DNA of 24,808 bases from Prorocentrum cordatum (taxonomy: Eukaryota; Sar; Dinophyceae; Prorocentrales; Prorocentraceae), in assembly GCA_963575745.1 (NCBI GenBank), contig CAUYUJ010018327.1, positions 311,501 through 336,308 of the forward strand, given 5' to 3'. Of this stretch, positions 18,891 to 24,808 are shown piece by piece. Position 1 is the stretch's first letter. The number at the start of each line of letters is the position of its first letter. The notes under the pieces were generated by a model. It saw only the letters and a program-made list of their open reading frames with translations. It made no database searches and had not been told where the DNA came from. A program made the translations under genes and the position numbers.

Positions 18891-19708
18891 ACTTCCGGCG
18901 TTTCCCCCAAGGGCCGACGCGCAGAAGACTCCTCGCTTGTTCTCCGTGAGCCTGCTGCCACGACGCCATTGGCGCTCAAAAATACAGATGCCAAGATTAT
19001 TGCCTCGGCGTGTAATTATTCCCTCGAGCCGGTTCTCACGCGCGACCCGCACCCAGACCAGAGAGGCTTTATGGCCCAGCGGAATTTTCTAGATAACGCG
19101 ACTCTCCTCGACACGTCTGCACGTCTTGCCAGCGTGCAGCCTGCCGCGCAGGGAACAGCTTCCTGCTCTGCCCCTGTTAGACTTTGGAATTTGCCCCCCC
19201 CCCCCCCCCCCCCTTTCCCTCTGTCATCTCTTCCTCTGGCTTCTGCTTGGGCCCATCAATGCCCCTCTTGATTTCCAGCGCATCACTCGTGCCACATATT
19301 CATTCGCAGCCGCTTCTGTAGCTTTGCAAGGCCTCTGTCCCTTTGTTTGCTACTTTGAGTCGGGCGCGATGTAAGGTGGCCCAGTTAGTGGCACAATGTA
19401 GGCCCTCTGCATGGACCCGATAATTCGTGAGATGCGCAAGAGGCTTAAGAATTTCCTTGGAACGGAGATTGGCGTCTGCGCGGATGACGTTGGGGGTGTC
19501 GCTTCGGGAGATAAAGCCCTAGTGAAATTGACTGGTGTTTTTTTTGCTGCGCAGACCCTAGCGGGTCTCCAATGAGAGCTTCAGAAGTGCAAGTTGATCC
19601 CTGTCGGTGCTGTATTTTCTTGCGAGCTGAAAGATAGCACTCAGAGTTTCAGGTCCAAGCGAGTGCCCAAGTGGGCTTCCATCCCCAGAGTTGACTGCGC
19701 CGAATATC
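18891..19708 (+). pseudogene. LINE ORF2: reverse transcriptase palm
   Basis: PLALKNTDAKIIASACNY corresponds to the R-P-I-S-L-x-N-x-x-x-K block, and DQRGFMAQRNFLDNATLL to the Q-x-G-F...R...D-N block (from 18969). In the neighbouring frame LLDF (motif A, with its Asp) runs straight into a 20-C tract, then FLWLLLGPINAPLDFQRITR. Motif B is damaged: in SGAM-stop-GGPVSGTM-stop-ALCMDP, the stops at 19372-19374 and 19399-19401 interrupt a Q-G-x-P-x-S-x-x-x-F pattern. VCADDVGG at 19474 is the A-D-D catalytic motif C, intact. A further TGA lies at 19573-19575, and the frame enters the gap after KWASIPRVDCAEY. Confidence 0.87.
19194..19213 (+). repeat. Homopolymer of 20 C within reverse transcriptase motif A
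   Basis: Replaces the residues expected after the L-D-F of motif A. It is a likely expansion, and also a place where length calling may be unreliable. Confidence 0.9.
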
Positions 19709-19808
19709 NNNNNNNNNNNNNNNNNNNNNNNNNNNNNNNNNNNNNNNNNNNNNNNNNNNNNNNNNNNNNNNNNNNNNNNNNNNNNNNNNNNNNNNNNNNN
19801 NNNNNNNN
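19709..19808. other. Scaffold gap of exactly 100 N
   Basis: The round length suggests a placeholder of unknown true size. LINE coding sequence is on the left and a GAG microsatellite on the right. Confidence 0.97.
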
Positions 19809-19928
19809 GAGGAGGAGTCAGGAGGAGGAGGAGGAGGAGGAGGAGGAGAACGAGAATGATTGAGGAGGAGGAGGAGAAGGAGGAGGAGGAGGAGGAGGAG
19901 GAGGATAAGGAGGAGGAGGAGGAGGATA
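19809..19928 (+). repeat. (GAG)n purine microsatellite
   Basis: GGA-type repeat with minor interruptions (AACGAGAATGATT), continuing up to GGAGGATAATATAC. Confidence 0.92.
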
Positions 19929-19966
19929 ATATACATATGTATATATATATATATATATATATTAAT
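19929..19966. repeat. (AT)n microsatellite
   Basis: Alternating A/T run directly after the purine repeat. Confidence 0.88.
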
Positions 19967-20037
19967 AATGTGGGGGGGAGGAGAATGAGGAGGAGGAGCA
20001 AGGCACCCAACTGAGAGCGGTCACGTAGCACGCTGTT

Positions 20038-20130
20038 ACCAGCAAGGCTCCCAAGAGCGAGCGGTGACGCAACAAGCTCTTACCAGCATGGCTCCCAAGA
20101 GCGAACGGCAATGTAAGCATCTCTGGGCAC
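20038..20130 (+). repeat. Dispersed 118-bp repeat, partial third relative
   Basis: Contains AAGGCTCCCAAGAGCGAGCG followed by GTGACGCAACAAGCTCTTAC, then ATGGCTCCCAAGAGCGAACG. Here the GCTCCCAAGAGC hairpin occurs twice about 50 bp apart. It is related to 3864-3982 and 4624-4741. Confidence 0.7.
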
Positions 20131-20785
20131 GAGGACTCTGAACAGAGAGCGCTTGCCATGAGCCATCTCGGGCAGGTTGCTGGAGCGCTCTTTCCGTTCC
20201 CGTGCCGGCCCGGGTCAAGTGGGTCGGCGCTGGATTGCCTCCTCGGCGACACCTCTGGCGGTGCCCCTGGCGCCGCCTTCTGCAGGCTCCGCGCGCCAGA
20301 GAACGGGTGCGGGCAGGGGGTTCCAGCGCCGACCCAGTAAATCTGCGTGGGCTCTCGGTGAAGAGGGTGCAGTCGACGGTGTGCAATGGAGGTTGGCGCG
20401 AAGGTAGCGGCCTTCTGGAGAGGGCCGGTCAGAAGCCATCCCGCCTGCGAAGAGGCCTTTGGTCTCGAGGCCGCCGATCCCCGAGGAGCGCCCTCCCTGG
20501 CTTCTGAGAACGTCCACCCAGCCCTCGTGCAAGGGTGGAGTGAGTGCCCGGGGCGAAGCTACGGGTAAGATTAGCAGCAGTGTTCTCGTCGGCGCACGCC
20601 GACCGAAGACACATGGACGCACGCCACAGGATAGTCTGGCAGCGCTTTTTGAAATCGGCGCTGTCACCCAAACGTTTCGGGATGCCTGTCCGCGCGTTGC
20701 GCTCTTGTCATCCACTTGCCTCGCCCAGCCCCTCCGAGTCATGCGTGTTGGAATCCTCGCCTGCACCCTTCTGCTATTCGCAAGG
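20131..20785. other. No recognisable gene
   Basis: A string GCTCTTTCCGTTCCCGTGCC near 20178-20199 resembles the reversed hairpin-core at 4211, 5711 and 6801. Open frames up to 259 codons on the minus strand lack any domain and read into the pyrimidine tract as Arg/Glu-rich low complexity. Confidence 0.45.
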
Positions 20786-20975
20786 TCCCTCTTCATCCCC
20801 CTCCCCCACCCCACTCCCTCTCCTCCTCCCATCCTTCGTCTTAGCAGATTCCTCCGTATCTCCTTCTCCTGCTTCTCCTCCCTGTCGTTTTCCTCCCCCT
20901 TCCTCCTCCCATTATCATCACCCTTCTTCTCCGTTCTCTCTCCCTTCCTGTTTTCTTTCACTTCCGCCATTCCTC
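20786..20975 (+). repeat. Pyrimidine-rich low-complexity tract
   Basis: Mostly C and T with CCTCCC and TTCTCC blocks over about 190 bp. Any protein reading through it is Ser/Pro/Phe low complexity. Confidence 0.75.
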
Positions 20976-21890
20976 CCCTCCATCTCTCTTGCAATGACCT
21001 TCTCTATTTCGAAACGATGCTGGCTCAAGCAGGAAGGCGCGACTCCTAGAAACATCCTCGAGTCCTGGGAGATGAGGTAGCAGGCGCCGTGCCCTTCAGC
21101 CCACGCCAATAACAAGAAACTGCAATCCCAGCAGGTGCCCCTGGAATTTGTTGTAAACCGAGCGGGACCTATAATGCAATTCAGTACGCACATCAAACGA
21201 GAGACTGGGCTGTCAGTAGGTGGCCCGTGGATGTTTGTTGTTCCAGGTGGCCATGGAGACCCGCTGAAGCCTCGAGGGCATCTTGCGCAGCTCGGGATCG
21301 ATGCATATGTGCCCCTAGATGTCGACAGTAGGGTTTCTTGCAGGATCAAGCATTAAAGGTCTTAGCTGACGTATCAAGCAGACGATTTACATACTGTCGG
21401 GCCGAGGTATAAGATCGAGGTTGGCTCGGGGAGGGCACTCTAGTGTTATTCGTGCTTGTTGGATGTTCTTGTGCACCCTGGGGAGTGTACCCTTGGATGC
21501 TCTGTTTATGTTAGCCGACGGAGGGTCTCATATGTTCTTCTGGCCTAGGTCCGACTGTACAAGACCCTGATACGTTGGCTCAGGCCTTCCCTACGAGCAA
21601 GCATATTCACAACAGCGTGCTTCCGACGTTGCCGCGTTATGGCAGTAATGATAGGTCATAGGTGTATTCCGCATGACGTCTCAAGGATGTGCCCCCAGTT
21701 CTCGTATTCTAAGTTTTCTTGTTCTTGACATGGGTTGTGCAGCCTTTCGTATCATGCCGCGCGCCGCTGGATCGGCCTCCATGAAGGTTGCCAGACGCCC
21801 CTCTGTTGCACGCATGCAAGCTCAGGGGGTCGGTTGGGATATCGGTGACTTGCTGCTCCTCTTCCACTTGTTGCAAAGTGAAACCTGAAC
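20976..21890. other. No recognisable gene; one short unassigned open frame
   Basis: A 73-codon frame at 21135-21356 (containing FVVPGGHGDPLKPRGHLAQL) has a less biased composition than its surroundings, but I do not recognise it and see no start context. It could be a decayed exon or element fragment. Nothing is seen in 21360-21660. Confidence 0.35.
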
Positions 21891-21894
21891 CCGT

Positions 21895-21957
21895 TTGCCC
21901 CTCCTCCTCTTCCTCCTCTTCTTCCTCATCATCAGCATCGTCATCATCATCATCCCT
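21895..21957 (+). repeat. CTC/ATC trinucleotide-rich tract
   Basis: CCTCTTCCTCCTCTTCTTCC followed by CATCATCAGCATCGTCATCA. An imperfect microsatellite. Confidence 0.85.
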
Positions 21958-22390
21958 CCCGATGTTCAACAACGCGTGGCGATTGCTTGTGGCTACGCTG
22001 TTTCCTCTTCCCCATCCTGCTCCACACCTTTTCCTTCTAAGCAAGTTTCCCATGCCGTCCCACCAGGCGTGTCAGGAGGGTGGCTCGGGCGTTTCGACTA
22101 ACATCTCCTCTGAATCTGCCACCTTAAAGCGTGACATGTCCAACATTACATGGGCGAAGGAGTGGTGTCTTTTCAAGCTGTGGTTATCGCCTTCTTCTCG
22201 AGCACATGTTGCGTTACATTAAACCAGGCACCACACGCATGCAGGAGGCCTCCCCAAATGAGCGTGAATCACTTCCGGAACCTGCATCGATGAAGCTCGG
22301 GTCGTTTGGAGAATGGAAGCGGTGTTCCCGCCGGGGGCTTCCAGTGGTCATTCCGAGGCAAACAAAATCTCCAGCAGCTACATGGATGAA
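21958..22390. other. No recognisable gene
   Basis: Stops are frequent and no domain appears. The minisatellite at 22391 starts at its right edge. Confidence 0.45.
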
Positions 22391-22523
22391 CCACGCTCGA
22401 ACCACGCGCGAATCACGCTCAAACCACGCGAGAACCACGTTCCGAACCACGCTCGAACCACGCTCGAACCGCGCGCGAACCATTCTCGTCCCACGCGCGA
22501 ACCACGCGCGGAACACGCTCGAA
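22391..22523 (+). repeat. 11-bp minisatellite, about 12 units
   Basis: Consensus CCACGCTCGAA with variants (CCACGCGCGAA, CCGCGCGCGAA). The unit length is steady at 11, with one 12-bp unit. On the minus strand it reads as a repeating FERGSSVVRAW-type peptide, which is an artefact of the repeat. Confidence 0.93.
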
Positions 22524-22587
22524 CCCGTCGTAGAGCGTCGGGAAGCCGAAAGAGCGAGAACTCCAAAATATTTCAAACCTGTTGACG

Positions 22588-22618
22588 ATATATATATATA
22601 TATATATACATATATATA
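22588..22618. repeat. (AT)n microsatellite
   Basis: About 31 bp of alternating T/A with one ACA break. Confidence 0.88.
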
Positions 22619-22639
22619 GAGATATTCATGTTGCATCGT

Positions 22640-22797
22640 GGGGCCCTCTTTGGAGGCCTCTTGCGGCGTCTTGAGGGTATCTGATCTTGGACCGTCTGGA
22701 GGCCATGGCGGGCGTCTTGAAACATTGTTTCAGCGATTCGGGACCCTCTTGGACCGTCTTGGACGCCCGTTGGGCCCCTTTGGGCCCTTTGCGTCCG
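22640..22797 (-). repeat. CCAAGA minisatellite, reverse orientation
   Basis: CCCTCTTTGGAGGCCTCTTG, CCCTCTTGGACCGTCTTGG and GGGCCCCTTTGGGC are complements of the 3140-3860 type units. Confidence 0.7.
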
Positions 22798-22900
22798 TGC
22801 CTGGATCGTCGTCGGAACGGGGGGGGGAGTGAATTTCCGTTTTGGGGGCCAAATGAGGGGGATGATGAGGTTGGGAAGAATGTTGCACGCCTAGGTCGGC

Positions 22901-24808
22901 GGATGACGGGAAGCGCGGACGAGGAACGAGGAGCGTGGACCGTTCTTCTTAAGGAAAAACCTTTCTATGGGGCTCCTGATCGCATCCCGGCCGGGCGTTG
23001 GCGGATGCCGGGAAGCGCGCCAAGACTCGCAGAGTCGCGCGATGGACGTCTGTTTGCCCAGAGGGATTTATTTATCATCTGGCGGAGGTCTGGAGGGGGA
23101 ACGTGCGGGGCCGCCTCGTGATACAGAGCCTGGCGGATGACGGGAAGCGCGCTTAGACTCGAAGAGTCGCGCGATGGACGCTGGTGCAGACCTGGAGGGA
23201 AATATTTATCAACTGGGGGGAGTGCAGAGGGGGGAAGGGCTCGGGGTTGCTCCTCCGTCAGCCCCAGGCGGATGACGGGAAGCGCGCTTAGACTCGAAGA
23301 GTCGCGCGATGGACGTTGGTGCAGACCCGGAGGGAAATATTTATCAGCTGGGGGGAGTGCAGAGGGGGGAAGGGCTCGGGGTTGCTCCTCCGTCAGCCCC
23401 AGGCGGATGACGGGAAGCGTGCTTAGACTCGAAGAGTCGCGCGATGGACGTTGGTGCAGACCCGGAGGGAAATATTTATCAATTGGGGGAGTGCAGAGGG
23501 GGGAAGGGCTCGAGATTGCTCCGTGATCAGACCCAGGCGGATGACGGGAAGCGCGCTTAGACTCGAAGAGTCGCGCGATGGACGTTGGTGTAGACCCAGA
23601 GGGACATATTTTTCAACTGGGGGGAGTGCAGAGGGGGGAATTGCTCGAGATCGCTCCGTGATCAGACCCAGGCGGATGACGGGAAGCGCGCTTAGACTCG
23701 AAGAGTCGCGCGATGGACGTTGTTGTAGACCCAGAGGGAAATATTTATCAACTGGGGGGAGTGCAGAGGGGGAAGGGCTCGGGGTACCTCCCTGATCGAG
23801 ACTATGCGGATGACGGGAAGCGCGCTTAGACTCTTTAGAGTCGCGCGATGGACGTTGTTTACAGGCCCGGAGGGGAAAGCATTTATCAAGTGGGGGGGTC
23901 CAGGGGGGAGTGGTGGCGGGATCGCTCTCCGTTCGCACCTGGCGGATGACGGGAAGCGCGCTTAGACTCTTTAGAGTCGCGCGATGGACGTTGTTTACAG
24001 GCCCGGAGGGGAAAATATTATCAAGTGGGGGGGTCCAGGGGGGGAGTGGTGGCGGGGTTCGCCTGGCGGATGACGGGAAGCGCGCTTAGACTCTTTAGAG
24101 TCGCGCGATGGACGTTGTATACGGGCCCGGAGGGGAAAGCATTTATCAAGTGGGGGGGTCCAGGGGGGGGAGTGGTGGCGGGATTCGCCTGTGATTTTCA
24201 CCTGGCGGATGACGGGAAGCGCGCTTAGACTCTTTAGAGTCGCGCGATGGACGTTGTATACCGGGCCCGGAGGGGAAAGCATTTATCAAGTGGGGGGGTC
24301 CAGGGGGGGAGTGGTGGCGGGATCGCCCTCTGGTTTTCACCTGGCGGATGACGGGAAGCGCGCTTAGACTCTTTAGAGTCGCGCGATGGACGTTGTATAC
24401 GGGCCCGGAGGGGAAAGCATTTATCAAGTGGGGGGGTCCAGGGGGGGAAGGTGGCGGGGTTCGCCTTGGTTTTCACCTGGCGGATGACGGGAAGCGCGCT
24501 TAGACTCTTTAGAGTCGCGCGATGGACGTTGTATACGGCCCGGAGGGGAAAGCATTTATCAAGTGGGGGGGTCCAGGGGGGGAGTGGTGGCGGGATCGCC
24601 CTCTGGTTTTCACCTGGCGGATGACGGGAAGCGCGCTTAGACTCTTTAGAGTCGCGCGATGGACGTTGTATACCGGCCCGGAGGGGAAAATATTTATCAA
24701 GTGGGGGGGTCCAGGGGGGGAGTGGTGGCGGGGTTCGCCTGTGATTTTCACTTGGCGGATGACGGGAAGCGCGCTTAGACTCTTTAGAGTCGCGCGATGG
24801 ACGTTGTA
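22901..24808 (+). repeat. Tandem array of about 15 hairpin plus G-tract units, 124-139 bp, open to the right
   Basis: Unit starts (GCGGATGACGGGAAGCGCG) are at about 23001, 23133, 23268, 23403, 23537, 23672, 23806, 23942, 24066, 24205, 24344, 24480, 24617 and 24755; a diverged first unit is near 22899. Each carries GCGCGC-TTA-GACTC-loop-GAGTC-GCGCG, a 10-bp stem with a 3-nt bulge, then ATGGACGTTG, ATTTATCAA and a G-rich tail. The loop is GCA or GAA in the left units and TTTA from 23806 onward, with the stem unchanged. The array leaves the window mid-unit. Open frames across it come from the repeat and are not genes. Confidence 0.95.

Larger units (their letters stand above)
15922..19708 (+). 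mobile_element. Decayed LINE (non-LTR) retrotransposon, 3' end lost in scaffold gap
   Basis: The order is leader relics, about 170 bp of 5' untranslated sequence, ORF1, ORF2 with APE-type endonuclease then reverse transcriptase. The start is set at the base after the inner leader copy. At least eight frame changes and several stops make it non-functional. It runs into the 100-N gap, so the end of reverse transcriptase, any C-terminal domain and the tail are not seen. Confidence 0.85.

Noticed and set aside
21008-21028. Possible degenerate spliced leader ending CTGGCTCAAG
   Set aside because: Only about 15 of 21 positions agree, mostly in the last eleven, and no retroposed gene follows. Chance is likely.
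20459-21049. 196-codon frame with a hydrophobic stretch
   Set aside because: Most of it is translation of the pyrimidine tract; there is no domain and no supporting context.
23137-23526. 129-codon frame with three repeated blocks
   Set aside because: The blocks are the tandem DNA unit read in one phase, because the 135-bp unit is a multiple of three. The frame is lost where unit length changes.
24020-24070. Pol III internal promoter (GGGTTCGCC like a B box) suggesting a tRNA-derived SINE
   Set aside because: No A box at the expected distance, and the string varies between units (GGATCGCC, GGATTCGCC).
22901-24808. CRISPR-like array
   Set aside because: Repeats are about 135 bp and the regions between hairpins are themselves repeated, so there are no unique spacers. 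No cas genes are present and the genome is eukaryotic.
22901-24808. Hammerhead-type ribozyme in each unit, because GGATGACGGGAAG loosely resembles the catalytic core
   Set aside because: The CTGATGA and GAAAC core strings and a matching cleavage triplet are not present in the needed arrangement.

Overview
The window reads as nuclear DNA of a dinoflagellate. The strongest evidence is an exact copy of the dinoflagellate trans-splicing leader (DinoSL) at 15877-15898. It is followed at once by a degraded second copy, and both are mirrored in an inverted arm just upstream. High GC, dense minisatellites, decayed Ty1/copia and LINE elements and a 100-N scaffold gap (19709-19808) fit a dinoflagellate draft assembly. 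I cannot assign a genus. I find no intact host protein gene, tRNA or rRNA; almost everything recognisable is retroelement or repeat.

Left part (1-6897). The window opens inside the RNase H end of a copia polyprotein (1-964). AT, pyrimidine and CAG microsatellites follow. Next comes a tandem array of about 90-bp units that share a TGACGGAAAG-type core followed by a hairpin (2592-3050). Long CCAAGA-based minisatellites with a 10-11 bp period fill 3140-3860 and 4742-6440. Among them lie 118-bp direct repeats, a cluster of GTTAAC palindromes and a local duplication (5441-5741 and 6340-6827) whose second copy carries a TCA microsatellite insert.

Middle (6898-14919). A complete but decayed Ty1/copia element has roughly 160-bp LTRs, a CAGGG target-site duplication, a primer-binding site and a polypurine tract. 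In order it encodes gag, retropepsin, a six-cysteine module, a Cys/His block, HHCC integrase, an acidic linker, reverse transcriptase and RNase H, followed by a short hydrophobic tail. It inserted into one hairpin-core unit, whose two halves are still visible on either side. All three catalytic aspartates of its reverse transcriptase read as glycine.

Right part (14925-24808). Another CCAAGA region leads to the inverted double-DinoSL structure, which sits at the 5' end of a decayed LINE: ORF1 at 16094-17157, then an APE endonuclease plus reverse transcriptase at 17165-19708. The LINE is cut by the scaffold gap. Beyond the gap are microsatellites, stretches with no recognisable gene, an 11-bp minisatellite and a large tandem array (22901 to the window end) of about 135-bp units. 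Each unit pairs a conserved hairpin with a G-rich tract.

The elements explain one another mainly as layers. Hairpin-core and CCAAGA repeats form the substrate, the copia element inserted into it, and the LINE records two rounds of leader addition and reverse transcription.
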